Assembly (NCBI GenBank): GCA_016288815.1
Contig: JAEELF010000040.1
Location: 1-40,604 of the forward strand
Source: Ruminococcus sp.
GTDB taxonomy: Bacteria > Bacillota > Clostridia > Oscillospirales > Ruminococcaceae
Direction of reading: 5' to 3'
DNA: 40,604 bases
Of the stretch, positions 16,212 through 24,912 are shown one piece after another. The position numbers were made by a program, and so were the translations under genes. The notes beneath the pieces are model-generated. The model was given only the letters and a program-made list of their open reading frames with translations. It ran no database searches and was not told where the DNA came from. Each line of letters opens with the position of its first letter. Positions within the stretch are counted from its first letter, which is position 1.

Positions 16212-17039
16212 TTATTCAGCTATCTTTTCAGCCGCAGCGTCGAGCCAGTCGCCCTCAAACAATTCGATAGTACCGCGGTCGCACATCTTCGCGAGGTCAG
16301 TGCAGACCGGTATCTTCGCGAGCACGGGTATATCGTACTGCGCCGCGATCTCCTCGATGTGGGAGTCGCCGTAGATCTTATGCTTCTTGCCGCAGTCGGG
16401 GCACTCAAAATAGCTCATGTTCTCGATGATACCGAGGATCGGGATATTCATGAGCTTCGCCATTTTTACAGCCTTCTCGACGATCATCGAAACGAGCTCC
16501 TGCGGGGAGGTCACGATGACGATGCCATTGACCGGCAGTGACTGGAAAACTGTCAGCGGGACGTCGCCCGTTCCAGGCGGCATATCGACCACGAGACAGT
16601 CGATGTCCTTCCAGATGACGTCTGTCCAGAACTGCTTTACAACTCCTGCGATAACGGGTCCGCGCCATACGACGGGGTCACTCTCGTTCTCGAGGAGGAG
16701 ATTTATCGACATGATGTCGATGCCCATTTTCGACTTCTGCGGAATTATGCCGAACTCGCAGGCGTCAGCCTTTTCGTGTATGCCGAACGCCTTCGGGATA
16801 GACGGACCCGTGATGTCCGCGTCCATGATACCGACGTTCTTGCCAAGGCGCTGCATGGAGACCGCGAGCATCGAGGACACGAGGGTCTTTCCGACGCCGC
16901 CCTTTCCGCTTACGATACCGATAACCTTGCCGATACTGCTCATTTTGTTGGGCTGCTCGAGCATGGACTCGGGCTTGCTTGAACAATTGCCCGCGCTGGG
17001 ACAGCCTGCGCAGTCGCTGGGCTTACAATTTTCGCTCAT
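16212..17039 (-). CDS. mrp: Mrp/Nbp35-type P-loop ATPase, iron-sulfur carrier
   Basis: A 275-residue cytoplasmic ATPase of the Mrp/ApbC family, which binds and transfers [4Fe-4S] clusters to target enzymes. The deviant Walker A GKGGVGKT is at 45-52, followed by DADITGPSIP, DMPPGTGDVPLT and a C-terminal ECPDCGKKH whose CxxC bridges a cluster between subunits. The N-terminus has four cysteines (5, 10, 13, 19), resembling the extra cluster site of Nbp35 proteins. ATG 17039 has AAGGAG nine bases upstream. The gene stands alone between a strong promoter and the 16178 terminator. Confidence 0.95.
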   Translation of the reverse strand: MSENCKPSDCAGCPSAGNCSSKPESMLEQPNKMSSIGKVIGIVSGKGGVGKTLVSSMLAVSMQRLGKNVGIMDADITGPSIPKAFGIHEKADACEFGIIPQKSKMGIDIMSINLLLENESDPVVWRGPVIAGVVKQFWTDVIWKDIDCLVVDMPPGTGDVPLTVFQSLPVNGIVIVTSPQELVSMIVEKAVKMAKLMNIPILGIIENMSYFECPDCGKKHKIYGDSHIEEIAAQYDIPVLAKIPVCTDLAKMCDRGTIELFEGDWLDAAAEKIAE

Positions 17040-17069
17040 AAAAAAACACTCCTTAGTTGTGATATTACT

Positions 17070-17098
17070 ATTATAACCGATTTTTGACCATTAGTCAA
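17070..17098 (-). promoter_or_regulatory. Sigma-A promoter of mrp
   Basis: Minus strand: -35 TTGACT (17093-17098), 17-bp spacer, -10 TATAAT (17070-17075), 30 bp upstream of the ATG. Confidence 0.82.
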
Positions 17099-17102
17099 GC
17101 AT

Positions 17103-17261
17103 TGGTATCAGGGGTCAAGTGTCAGGTGTCAGGTGTGCGAATAACTCGTAATGCGTAATTATTAATTCGGAATTATTTTGATCTACGCATTTGCAGGGAC
17201 GCCGTCCCCTACACCTAATACCTAAAACCTAAAACCTGATACCTGAAACCTGAAACCTGAT
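17103..17261. repeat. Composite repeat: facing heptamer arrays with ATTACGCATT-type and GGGACGCCGTCCC cores
   Basis: In order: forward TCAGGTG heptamers (17105-17137), GTAATGCGTAATTATTAATTCGGAATT (17148-17174), a GCAGGGACGCCGTCCCCTAC palindrome (17193-17212), then reverse ACCTGAT/ACCTAAA heptamers (17212-17261). No gene lies in it. It sits just after the mreB stop. Confidence 0.75.
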
Positions 17262-18281
17262 TCAGCGATACTTGTAGACCGTCGCGGACTCAAACCCGTC
17301 GAGGAGGGTCGTCATGCGCCCGAACGCCAGTGCAGTACCCTTCGCAACGCAGTTTATCGCGTCCTTTGCGATGTGACAGTTTATGCCAAGTGTACGCTTG
17401 ATGAGCTGCGTCAGACCGCCGAGCAGAGCTCCGCCGCCCGTCAGCAGCAGACCGTTGTCGTAGATGTCTCCGACAAGCTCCGGGGGCGCCTCCTCGAGGA
17501 CCTTTCTTACCGCCTCCATGATCGCGAAGGTGTCGTCCTCGATAGCCTCGAAAAGCTGGCTCTCACTCAGTAGCACCTGTGCGGGGAGCCCCTTCAGGAG
17601 CGAGCGTCCCTTGACTATGTATGTCATCTCGTCGCTGGGGTCGTAGAGGTTGCAGAGCTCCTTCTTGACCTTCTCCGCGGTGCGCTCGCCGATGAGCAGC
17701 TTGAACTTGTTCTGCATATACTTGATTATCGAGCGGTCTATCGCATTGCCGGCGGTCTTTATCGTGTGGGACGTGACAACGCCGTTCATCGACACTATCG
17801 CGACGTCCGTTGTGCCGCCGCCGATATCTACTATCATGTGACCCTTCGCCTTTGCGATGTTCACTCCCGCGCCTATCATCGCCGCGATAGGCTCCTGAAT
17901 GAGGTAGACCTGGCGCGAGCCCGCGCTCTTTGCGGCGTCCACGACAGCGCGGCTCTCGATGTCGGTGATGAAGGACGGCACGCAGATGATTATCCTCGGC
18001 TTCATGAGCTGGTGTCCGGTGACCTTGAGAATGAACTCGCGTATCATCGAGTGGGTGAGGTCGTCGTCGGAGATGACTCCCTCGCTTATCGGACGCGCAA
18101 CTGCTATGTAGTCGGGGTTGCGGCCTATCATCTCATACGCTTCCCTGCCGACTGCGAGCACTCTCTCCGTGCGGGTGTTGTAGGCGATGACCGAGGGCTC
18201 GCTCAGCACGACCCCCTTGTTTCCCATTGTGATGACGATGTTCGACGTGCCGAGGTCGATACCTATATCTGTGTTTGCCAT
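17262..18281 (-). CDS. mreB: MreB/Mbl-family actin-like cell-shape protein
   Basis: A 339-residue bacterial actin. Phosphate-binding and connecting motifs are clear: DIGIDLGTSNIVI at the start, QEPIAAMIGAG, VDIGGGTTDVAIVS, and GLLLTGGGALLGG near the end. It forms membrane-associated filaments that guide cell-wall synthesis in rods. MreB, Mbl and MreBH cannot be separated by eye. ATG 18281 (MANTDIG) has AAGGAAG six bases upstream. It starts 1 bp after the recD2 stop, so the two are coupled. The usual mreC and mreD neighbours are absent, so this is a second or orphan copy, or a rearranged locus. Confidence 0.93.
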   Translation of the reverse strand: MANTDIGIDLGTSNIVITMGNKGVVLSEPSVIAYNTRTERVLAVGREAYEMIGRNPDYIAVARPISEGVISDDDLTHSMIREFILKVTGHQLMKPRIIICVPSFITDIESRAVVDAAKSAGSRQVYLIQEPIAAMIGAGVNIAKAKGHMIVDIGGGTTDVAIVSMNGVVTSHTIKTAGNAIDRSIIKYMQNKFKLLIGERTAEKVKKELCNLYDPSDEMTYIVKGRSLLKGLPAQVLLSESQLFEAIEDDTFAIMEAVRKVLEEAPPELVGDIYDNGLLLTGGGALLGGLTQLIKRTLGINCHIAKDAINCVAKGTALAFGRMTTLLDGFESATVYKYR

Positions 18282-18282
18282 T

Positions 18283-20529
18283 TTATTCTTCCTTTCCGTT
18301 CTCTGCCTGCTCAAGGGCGGCGAGTATACCCGTATTCCCGCCGGTGAGCATATTTTTCAGACAGGTGTACCGCAGTGTGCGGCGGCTGTTGTCTACCATT
18401 TTCTGCACCATATCCTCCGTGCCGATGAGGATAAGGAGCTTCTTTGCACGGGTGACGGCTGTGTACAGCAGGTTGCGGTAGCAGAGCTTGTCGAAGCCGT
18501 TCATCAGCGGCAGCACCACCGCCTCAAACTCGCAGCCCTGACTCTTGTGCACTGTTATCGCGTAAGCCAGCTCGACCTCCGTGAGCGAATCTATGGGATA
18601 CGTCGCGACGCGCCCGTCGAAGTCGAGCACTGCGGACATCGTTGCGCGGTTGATGTTGACTATCCGCCCGATATCGCCGTTGAAGATGCCTGTCCCCTGC
18701 TCGTCGCCGCGCTTCCAGACTATATCGTAATTGTTCTTGTTCTGCATGACCTTGTCGCCGAGGCGGTAGGTATAGACGAACCCCTTGTGCTCCGGCTTGG
18801 ACTTGTCCGGCGGGTTGAGCTCCTGCTGAAGAAGCTTGTTGAGCTCCACGGTGCCCACTGTCCCCTTCCGCGACGGGCAGATGACCTGAATGTCCTCCGT
18901 CGGGGAGTAGCTGTAAGCCTTGGGAAGCCTGTCCCGGACGAGCTCCACGACGAGCGAGAGCTCCTTCTCGTAGTCGTCGCGCCGGAAGAAAAAGAAGTCG
19001 CTGCGCTTCTGGGTGAGGTCGGGATATTCGCCGGAGATTATCTTATGCGCGTTCATGACTATGCAGCTCTGCCGCGCCTGACGGAATATCTCCGTGAGCT
19101 GTATCGTTGGGACTGCCCCGCTGTCGATGATGTCACGCAGGAGGTTCCCCGCGCCGACCGACGGGAGCTGATCGCTGTCGCCGACCATTATCAGCTTGCA
19201 CCCGAGCCGCACTGCCCTCAGCAGGCTTTCGAACAGCAGCACGTCCACCATTGACATCTCATCCACCACAAGGACGTCGCATTTGAGCGGGTCGTTCTCG
19301 TTGTGTACGAATCGCAGCTTGTCGCCGGTGTCGTACACGACCTCGAGGAGGCGGTGAATCGTCTTTGCTTCCCTGCCGGTGAGGTCGGACATACGCTTCG
19401 CAGCACGGCCCGTCGGCGCGGCAAGTAGGACGTGCAGCCCGCGCTTCTCAAATATCGAAATGACGGCATTGAGGGTAGTGGTCTTGCCTGTTCCGGGGCC
19501 TCCCGTGAGCACCATCAGCCCGCGCGATACCGCAGTGGTGATGGCGTGGCGCTGCATGGATTCGTAATGTATCCCGTGCTCTTCCTCCTCGATGTCGATG
19601 AGGGTATCGAAGTCAAAGTCCTCCGGCGACATGAAATCCCGCAGGATGTGCAGGCGGTCGGCGATGAACTTCTCCGCGTAGTAGTAATCGGGCAGGCAGA
19701 CGTACTCCCGCTCGTGCTTGATGAACTCGAACAGTTCGTTCTCGTCGAGGGCGAAGTTGTAGACGCTGTAGAAGTCGCTCTCGGAGATATCCAGCGCCGC
19801 GGAAGCCTTTTTCTGGAGGGTCTCGAGCGGCAGACAGGTATGCCCGATGCCGGCGTTCGCCTTGAGTATGTAGTATATCCCCGCGATGACGCGGCGGCGG
19901 TCGCTGTTGTCGATGTGCATATCGCGCGCGATCTCGTCAGCCCGGCGGAAGTCGAGCTCAATGGAGTCGCCGCAGAGGAGGAAGGGGTCGTTCTTGATTA
20001 GGGAGAGCGCCTCCGTACCGAATTTACGGTAGGTACGCATCGCAATGCCGGACTTAACCCCGTACTGTGCAAGGAACGAGAGTATGCACCGCAGCGAGAA
20101 GAGCTTCTGCGCCTCGGCGGCGATCTCCTCGCACTTTTTCGCGGAAATGCCCTTGACCTCCGCGAGGCGGTGGGGCTCATGCTCCATGATGTCGAGGGTT
20201 CGGTCGCCGAACACGCGGACTATCTTCTCCGCCAGACCGGGACCTATCCCCTTTATCGCGCCGGAAGCGAGGTACTTCGCGATGTTCACGACAGTATCCG
20301 GCAGCTTGCGCTCACAGTATTCCGCGCGGAACTGCGTCCCGAATTTTCGGTGGGTGACGTAGGTGCCCTCAAGGATAAGACCCTCGCCCTCCTCGACGTC
20401 GCCGAGCTCGCCCACGACGGTTATCAGCTCGCCTCCCGCGTCGAGGTCGAGGACGACGTAGCCGTTCGATTCATTTTTGAACAGCACGGTCTCGACCGTG
20501 CCCTCGATGTGCAGAGTGGTGTTATCCAT
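18283..20529 (-). CDS. recD2: RecD2-type ATP-dependent DNA helicase
   Basis: A 748-residue superfamily 1B helicase that unwinds DNA 5' to 3'. An N-terminal OB-like region and helix-hairpin-helix repeats (AIKGIGPGLAEKIVRVFG, EVKGISAKKCEEI) precede the motor. Walker A is GGPGTGKTTT with Lys349, followed by LAAPTGRAAKRM, VVDEMSMVD and MVGDSDQLPSVGAG. The C-terminal VHKSQGCEFEAVVLPL and YTAVTRAK motifs are present. There are no RecB/RecC partners, as expected for the D2 class, which acts in repair. ATG 20529 has AGAGG seven bases upstream; the longer in-frame start lacks support. It is the first gene of the recD2-mreB pair. Confidence 0.95.
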   Translation of the reverse strand: MDNTTLHIEGTVETVLFKNESNGYVVLDLDAGGELITVVGELGDVEEGEGLILEGTYVTHRKFGTQFRAEYCERKLPDTVVNIAKYLASGAIKGIGPGLAEKIVRVFGDRTLDIMEHEPHRLAEVKGISAKKCEEIAAEAQKLFSLRCILSFLAQYGVKSGIAMRTYRKFGTEALSLIKNDPFLLCGDSIELDFRRADEIARDMHIDNSDRRRVIAGIYYILKANAGIGHTCLPLETLQKKASAALDISESDFYSVYNFALDENELFEFIKHEREYVCLPDYYYAEKFIADRLHILRDFMSPEDFDFDTLIDIEEEEHGIHYESMQRHAITTAVSRGLMVLTGGPGTGKTTTLNAVISIFEKRGLHVLLAAPTGRAAKRMSDLTGREAKTIHRLLEVVYDTGDKLRFVHNENDPLKCDVLVVDEMSMVDVLLFESLLRAVRLGCKLIMVGDSDQLPSVGAGNLLRDIIDSGAVPTIQLTEIFRQARQSCIVMNAHKIISGEYPDLTQKRSDFFFFRRDDYEKELSLVVELVRDRLPKAYSYSPTEDIQVICPSRKGTVGTVELNKLLQQELNPPDKSKPEHKGFVYTYRLGDKVMQNKNNYDIVWKRGDEQGTGIFNGDIGRIVNINRATMSAVLDFDGRVATYPIDSLTEVELAYAITVHKSQGCEFEAVVLPLMNGFDKLCYRNLLYTAVTRAKKLLILIGTEDMVQKMVDNSRRTLRYTCLKNMLTGGNTGILAALEQAENGKEE

Positions 20530-20562
20530 TGCCTTACCTCTTCCATAGTCCATACATTTTTC

Positions 20563-20591
20563 ATTATACTACATTTCCACGCGGATTGCAA
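20563..20591 (-). promoter_or_regulatory. Sigma-A promoter of recD2-mreB
   Basis: Minus strand: -35 TTGCAA (20586-20591), 17-bp spacer, -10 TATAAT (20563-20568). It overlaps the 3' end of the preceding small gene. Confidence 0.82.
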
Positions 20592-20916
20592 ACATTTTCG
20601 CGAGGTTTTTTTCAAGACCGGCGCTGGGAATTATTTCCGCAGCCGGCTCAGACTCACAGAAAGCGACGCAGATACGCTTCTGACGGTCGTCCGCGCCGAA
20701 GTCGAGGAGGATTATCCTGCCCGTGGGCACCCTGCTCCGGACAGTGCAGTCGGAGAGCGCGGACAGACGTTCGGGGAGGAGGTCGTCGCCGGGAAAGACC
20801 GGGACTACGGTCACGAAGGACGTGATCGTGGCGGACCTGCGCCGCGTGCCGAGCAGAACAGCGGCTTCGAGCATAAGCAGTACGACCGCAGCTGCCGCGC
20901 ATATGTAAATGGTCAT
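20569..20916 (-). CDS. Small membrane-anchored protein of unknown function
   Basis: A 115-residue protein with one N-terminal membrane span (~3-23, ICAAAAVVLLMLEAAVLLG) followed by RRR. The rest is soluble, probably cytoplasmic by the positive-inside rule, and contains VPVFPGDDLLPERLSALSD and RIILLDFGADD. I recognise no family. ATG 20916 has AGGTG seven bases upstream, and a TATAAT (20935-20940) lies above it with a poor -35. It overlaps no other gene, and its end contains the recD2 promoter. I believe it is real, but support is moderate. Confidence 0.6.
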   Translation of the reverse strand: MTIYICAAAAVVLLMLEAAVLLGTRRRSATITSFVTVVPVFPGDDLLPERLSALSDCTVRSRVPTGRIILLDFGADDRQKRICVAFCESEPAAEIIPSAGLEKNLAKMFAIRVEM

Positions 20917-20968
20917 GGGTCATCACCTCGGTGTATTATATGCACGGCACGCCGGCAGCGTGACTCTT

Positions 20969-21026
20969 TCAGGTATCAGGTGTCAACGTCCTCACCAGCG
21001 CGGCCTCCGCACCGCATTACGAATTA
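20969..21026. repeat. Short heptamer array with CGCATTACG segment
   Basis: TCAGGTATCAGGTGTCA (20970-20986) and CCGCATTACGAATT (21012-21025), just before the riboflavin promoter. Confidence 0.5.
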
Positions 21027-21031
21027 AAATA

Positions 21032-21060
21032 TTGACAAGCGCATAACAATGTGATATAAT
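21032..21060 (+). promoter_or_regulatory. Sigma-A promoter of the riboflavin operon
   Basis: Consensus -35 TTGACA (21032-21037), 17-bp spacer, consensus -10 TATAAT (21055-21060). Transcription would start at about the first base of the riboswitch. Confidence 0.9.
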
Positions 21061-21065
21061 AGGAG

Positions 21066-21174
21066 TATCTTCAGGGCGGGGCGAAATTCCCCACCGGCGG
21101 TATAGCCCGCAAGCCTTATGGCTGATCCGGTTTGATCCCGGAGCCGACGGTAACAGTCCGGACGGGAGAAGATA
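21066..21174 (+). promoter_or_regulatory. FMN riboswitch (RFN element)
   Basis: P1 pairs TATCTTC (21066-21072) perfectly with GAAGATA (21168-21174). Inside are the conserved RFN blocks GGGGCGAAATTCCCCACCGG, CGGT..AGCCCGC, GGTTTGATCC, GGAGCCGACGGT and AGTCCGGACGGGAGAA. On binding flavin mononucleotide it should favour the downstream terminator and shut down ribD-ribE-ribBA-ribH. Confidence 0.97.
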
Positions 21175-21194
21175 TCCGTTTATGTACCCACTAT

Positions 21195-21217
21195 GCCCCG
21201 AAATATCGGGGCTTTTT
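21195..21217 (+). terminator. Riboswitch-controlled intrinsic terminator
   Basis: Stem GCCCCGA (21195-21201) pairs with TCGGGGC (21206-21212) around AATA, followed by five T. It lies between the RFN element and the ribD ribosome binding site. Confidence 0.9.
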
Positions 21218-21235
21218 ACATTTGGAGGTATCAGA

Positions 21236-22336
21236 ATGAACGACATCGAATTCATGAAACAGGCACTTGAGCTCGCGAAAAAGGGCATGGGTCTGGTCAA
21301 CCCCAACCCCATGGTCGGAGCGGTCATCGTCAAGGACGGAAAGGTCATCGGGATCGGCTACCACGAAAAGTTCGGCGCGCTCCACGCGGAGAGGACTGCC
21401 CTCGAGAGCTGCACTGAGGACTGCAAGGGCGCAGACCTTTACGTCACCCTCGAGCCCTGCTGCCACTTCGGGAAAACTCCCCCCTGCACCGACATAATCA
21501 TCGAAAAGGGCATAAAGCGCGTGTTCATCGGCTCGTCCGACCCTAACCCGCTCGTCGCCGGCAAGGGCGTGGAGAAGCTCCGCGAGGCAGGGATAGAGGT
21601 CATCGAGGGCGTGCTCAAGGACGAATGCGATGAGCTCAACGAGATATTCTTCTACTACATCACCACCGGTCAGCCATTCGTGACGATGAAGTATGCCATG
21701 ACCCTCGACGGAAAGATCGCCTGCTACACCGGTCACTCCAAGTGGATAACCGGAGAGACCGCGCGTGCGAACGTCCAGCGTGACAGACTGCGCCACTCTG
21801 CGGTAATGGTCGGCGTGGGAACTGTCTTCGCCGATAACCCCACCCTCACCTGCAAGCTCGAGGACGGCAGGAACCCCGTCCGCATAATCTGCGACACCCA
21901 CCTGCGTACGCCGTTCGATTCCAACATCGTCAAGACAGCGAAGGACGTCCCCACCATTCTCGCGACACACTCGCAGAATGCCGAGAAAATAGCCAAATTC
22001 GAGTCCTTCGGCTGCAACGTTATCCAGATAGACGAGTTCAACGGACACCTCAGCCTCACCGACCTCATGAAGTCGCTCGGCGAGGAGGGCATCGACAGTA
22101 TCCTCCTCGAGGGCGGAAGCGAGCTCAACTGGTCGGCGCTGAAGGCGGGTATCGTCAATAAGATCCAGGCATACATCGCCCCCAAGCTCTTCGGCGGAGA
22201 GACCTCCCGCACGCCCGTTTCGGGTATCGGAGTTCCCTTCCCCGCGGACGCCGTTATGCTCACATCGCCCAAGATCACGCGCTTCGGCGACGATCTGCTC
22301 CTTGAAAGCAGGGTGCTGCCGTGTTCACAGGACTGA
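21236..22336 (+). CDS. ribD: Bifunctional riboflavin deaminase/reductase RibD
   Basis: A 366-residue enzyme carrying out the second and third steps of riboflavin synthesis: deamination of the pyrimidine from GTP, then NADPH reduction of the ribose side chain. The N-terminal zinc deaminase shows NPNPMVGAVIVKDG, HAERTAL and EPCCHFGKTPPC. The C-terminal reductase begins around PFVTMKYAMTLDGKIA and contains WITGE and LLEGGSELN. ATG 21236 has TTTGGAGG seven bases upstream and lies after the riboswitch terminator. An in-frame ATG at 21182 is upstream of that terminator and is not the start. It overlaps ribE by 16 bp. Confidence 0.97.
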   Translation: MNDIEFMKQALELAKKGMGLVNPNPMVGAVIVKDGKVIGIGYHEKFGALHAERTALESCTEDCKGADLYVTLEPCCHFGKTPPCTDIIIEKGIKRVFIGSSDPNPLVAGKGVEKLREAGIEVIEGVLKDECDELNEIFFYYITTGQPFVTMKYAMTLDGKIACYTGHSKWITGETARANVQRDRLRHSAVMVGVGTVFADNPTLTCKLEDGRNPVRIICDTHLRTPFDSNIVKTAKDVPTILATHSQNAEKIAKFESFGCNVIQIDEFNGHLSLTDLMKSLGEEGIDSILLEGGSELNWSALKAGIVNKIQAYIAPKLFGGETSRTPVSGIGVPFPADAVMLTSPKITRFGDDLLLESRVLPCSQD

Positions 22337-22965
22337 TCGAGGAGGTCGGGACTATCCGTGAAGTGAAGCGCAGCGGAGCGAGCTCGTACATCGAGGTCGT
22401 GTGTGAAAAGGTGCTGGAGGATATCCGCGTCGGCGACAGTGTCGCGGTGAACGGCGTATGCCTCACAGCGACCGATATTTCGGGGGATTCCTTCCGTGCA
22501 GACGTCATGAACGAGACCCTTTCACGCTCGTCGCTGGGCGCACTTTCGAGCGGCAGCAGAGTCAACCTCGAGAGGGCGATGTCCGCGAAGAGACGCTTCG
22601 GCGGACACATCGTCTCGGGTCACATCGACGGCACGGGCACGGTCACGGACATAAAAAAAGACGGTATCGCAACGTGGTACACCATTTCCGCAAAGCCAGA
22701 GATAATGCGGTATATCGCGGAAAAAGGCTCCATTGCGATAGACGGTATCAGCCTGACCGTCGCGAAGGTCACGGAGACGGGGTTCAGCGTTTCGGTCATT
22801 CCGCACACAGCTGATCAGACCGTCCTGCCGCTGAAAAAGGTCGGCGATACGGTCAACCTCGAAAACGACGTGATAGCGAAGTACGTTGAGCGGCTGATGA
22901 AGCCCGCGCCTGAGGAAAAATCCGGCGGGATAACGCTCGATTTTCTGGCAAAAAACGGGTTCTGA
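22321..22965 (+). CDS. ribE: Riboflavin synthase alpha subunit
   Basis: A 214-residue enzyme that dismutates two 6,7-dimethyl-8-ribityllumazine molecules to riboflavin. It begins with GTG 22321 giving the family-typical MFTGLIEEVGTI, overlapping ribD. Two homologous barrel halves are visible: NGVCLTATDISGDSFRADVMNETLSRS in the first, DGISLTVAKVTETGFSVSVIPHTADQT in the second. GGHIVSGHIDGTG marks the junction. Translation probably depends on ribD coupling, since only a weak AGGG precedes the GTG. Confidence 0.96.
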   Translation: MFTGLIEEVGTIREVKRSGASSYIEVVCEKVLEDIRVGDSVAVNGVCLTATDISGDSFRADVMNETLSRSSLGALSSGSRVNLERAMSAKRRFGGHIVSGHIDGTGTVTDIKKDGIATWYTISAKPEIMRYIAEKGSIAIDGISLTVAKVTETGFSVSVIPHTADQTVLPLKKVGDTVNLENDVIAKYVERLMKPAPEEKSGGITLDFLAKNGF

Positions 22966-23007
22966 GCGTGGAATGCTTCTGTTATGCATGGCGCTGCCCT
23001 GCACCTG

Positions 23008-23059
23008 CAAGGGGCTGTCTGCCCCTTGACCCCGACCAAAGGGTCAGTCGACCCTTTGG
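23008..23059. repeat. Two adjacent palindromes between ribE and ribBA
   Basis: CAAGGGGC/GCCCCTTG (23008-23015 with 23021-23028) and a perfect 10-bp stem CCAAAGGGTC/GACCCTTTGG (23036-23045 with 23050-23059). Neither has a T tract, so they are not classical terminators. The double-palindrome form suggests a REP-like element inserted in the operon; RNA processing or stability is a possible role. Confidence 0.7.
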
Positions 23060-23083
23060 AATCCCTATATTTGGAGGACATTT

Positions 23084-24289
23084 ATGTTTGAATACAACAC
23101 CGTCGAGGAGGCGCTCGAGGCGCTCCGGAACGGCGAGGTCATTCTCGTCTCGGACGACGAGGGACGTGAGAACGAGGGCGACATGATCTGTGCTGCGCGA
23201 TTCGCGACCACCGAGAACGTCAACTTCATGGCGACCCACGCAAAGGGTCTCATCTGTATGCCGATGAGCGCCGAGTACTGCCGAAAACTCGCGCTCCCGC
23301 AGATGATACGCCTCGACGAGAACACCGACAACCACTGCACTGCGTTCACGGTCTCGGTCGACCATGTGGACACCACCACGGGCATTTCCGCTGAGGAACG
23401 CGGCTTCACGGCGCGGAAGATAATCGACCCGACCTCGAAGCCGGAGGATTTCCGCCGCCCGGGGCATATGTTCCCGCTCATGGCGAAGAAAAACGGCGTC
23501 CTCGAGCGCGAGGGCCACACCGAGGCAACGGTCGATCTCATGCGCCTTGCCGGACTTGAGGAGTGCGGTCTGTGCTGCGAGATAATGCGCGACGACGGCA
23601 CCATGATGCGTGCCGGTGAGCTTCAGGAAAACGCCGTAAAATGGGGGCTGAAGTTCATCACGATAAAGGCGCTGAAGGACTACCGCAAGTGCCGCGACGT
23701 CCTTGTTGAGAGAGTAGCGGATACCAAGCTCCCCACGAAGTACGGCGAGTTCCGTGCGCTGGGGTTCGTGAACAAGCTGAACGGCGAACACCACGTCGCG
23801 CTGGTCAAGGGCGACATCGGCGACGGAAAGGACATTCTGTGCCGCGTGCATTCGGAGTGTCTGACCGGTGACGCATTCGGCTCACTCAAATGCGACTGCG
23901 GGCAGCAGTTCGCGGCGGCAATGACGCAGATTGAGAAGGAGGGACGCGGCATCCTGCTCTACATGAGGCAGGAGGGGCGCGGTATCGGGCTGATAAACAA
24001 GCTCCGCGCGTATGAGCTCCAGGACAAGGGCATGGACACCCTCGAGGCGAACCTCGCCCTCGGCTTCCCCGGGGATATGCGCGAGTACTACATCGGTGCT
24101 CAGATTCTGCGTGACCTCGGCTGCAAGACGCTCCGGCTGCTGACGAACAACCCCGACAAGGTCTACGGACTGAGCGGTTTTGGAATGAAAATTGCGGAGC
24201 GCGTGCCGATACAGGTGGACGCTACCGCATACGACCTGTTCTACCTCAAGACCAAGCGCGACAAAATGGGACACATACTGGAATACTGA
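23084..24289 (+). CDS. ribBA: Bifunctional DHBP synthase/GTP cyclohydrolase II RibBA
   Basis: A 401-residue enzyme supplying both precursors of lumazine. The N-terminal ~200 residues are 3,4-dihydroxy-2-butanone-4-phosphate synthase, with [15 protein letters not shown] and [15 protein letters not shown]. The C-terminal half is GTP cyclohydrolase II, with zinc cysteines in [31 protein letters not shown] and [15 protein letters not shown] 23084 has TTGGAGG six bases upstream. It lies 118 bp after ribE, with the double palindrome between them. Confidence 0.97.
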   Translation: MFEYNTVEEALEALRNGEVILVSDDEGRENEGDMICAARFATTENVNFMATHAKGLICMPMSAEYCRKLALPQMIRLDENTDNHCTAFTVSVDHVDTTTGISAEERGFTARKIIDPTSKPEDFRRPGHMFPLMAKKNGVLEREGHTEATVDLMRLAGLEECGLCCEIMRDDGTMMRAGELQENAVKWGLKFITIKALKDYRKCRDVLVERVADTKLPTKYGEFRALGFVNKLNGEHHVALVKGDIGDGKDILCRVHSECLTGDAFGSLKCDCGQQFAAAMTQIEKEGRGILLYMRQEGRGIGLINKLRAYELQDKGMDTLEANLALGFPGDMREYYIGAQILRDLGCKTLRLLTNNPDKVYGLSGFGMKIAERVPIQVDATAYDLFYLKTKRDKMGHILEY

Positions 24290-24295
24290 TTAGGT

Positions 24296-24336
24296 GTCAG
24301 GTGTCGGGTGTCGGGTGTCAGGTGTCAGGGTGTAGC
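24296..24336. repeat. Forward heptamer array between ribBA and ribH
   Basis: Five to six consecutive TCAGGTG/TCGGGTG heptamers. Only the forward half of the composite repeat is present here. No terminator is seen in the 155-bp gap. Confidence 0.7.
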
Positions 24337-24444
24337 GGACGGCACGGCCAATCGCTGCCCTACCCCTTTGGCACTTCATGACATTTCCCCGCACTGTGGG
24401 GGATCACCCGGCGTCCCATACAAACGAATAAAGGAGTAAATATC

Positions 24445-24912
24445 ATGAAAACATACGAAGGCAAGCTCGTCGCAAAGGACGTCCGTATCGGTATCGTCGT
24501 TGCGAGATTCAACGAATTCATCACCAGCAAGCTGCTCGGCGGAGCTATCGACGCTCTCCAGCGCCACGCCGTGAGCGAGAACTCTATCGACGTCGCGTGG
24601 GTGCCGGGCGCATTCGAGATACCGCTCATCGCGTCCAAAATGGCTAAGTCCGGCAAGTACGACGCTGTTATCTGCCTCGGTGCGATAATACGCGGGAGCA
24701 CCTCCCACTACGACCTCGTGTGCAATGAGTGCGCGAAGGGCATATCACAGGTCTCCTTGCAGAGCGAGATACCCGTTATGTTCGGCGTCATAACCACCGA
24801 GAACATCGAACAGGCTATCGAGCGCGCAGGCTCAAAGGCCGGCAACAAGGGCAGCGAGTGTGCGGAGGGCGCTATCGAGATGATAAACCTCATCCGCGAG
24901 ATCGACGACTGA
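24445..24912 (+). CDS. ribH: 6,7-dimethyl-8-ribityllumazine synthase
   Basis: A 155-residue enzyme that condenses the ribitylaminopyrimidine with dihydroxybutanone phosphate and usually assembles as a 60-mer shell. Motifs are canonical: [36 protein letters not shown] (with His in the active site), [16 protein letters not shown] and a C-terminal [15 protein letters not shown] 24445 has AAAGGAG eight bases upstream. The stop TGA shares its A with the ATG of the HAD gene. Confidence 0.97.
   Translation: MKTYEGKLVAKDVRIGIVVARFNEFITSKLLGGAIDALQRHAVSENSIDVAWVPGAFEIPLIASKMAKSGKYDAVICLGAIIRGSTSHYDLVCNECAKGISQVSLQSEIPVMFGVITTENIEQAIERAGSKAGNKGSECAEGAIEMINLIREIDD

Noticed and set aside
21182-21235. 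Upstream in-frame ATG for ribD, or a leader peptide
   Set aside because: The codons lie across the riboswitch terminator stem and lack a ribosome binding site; TTTGGAGG fits ATG 21236.
23036-23059. The 10-bp stem before ribBA as a terminator or second riboswitch
   Set aside because: No T tract follows on either strand, and no aptamer-like conserved blocks are visible.
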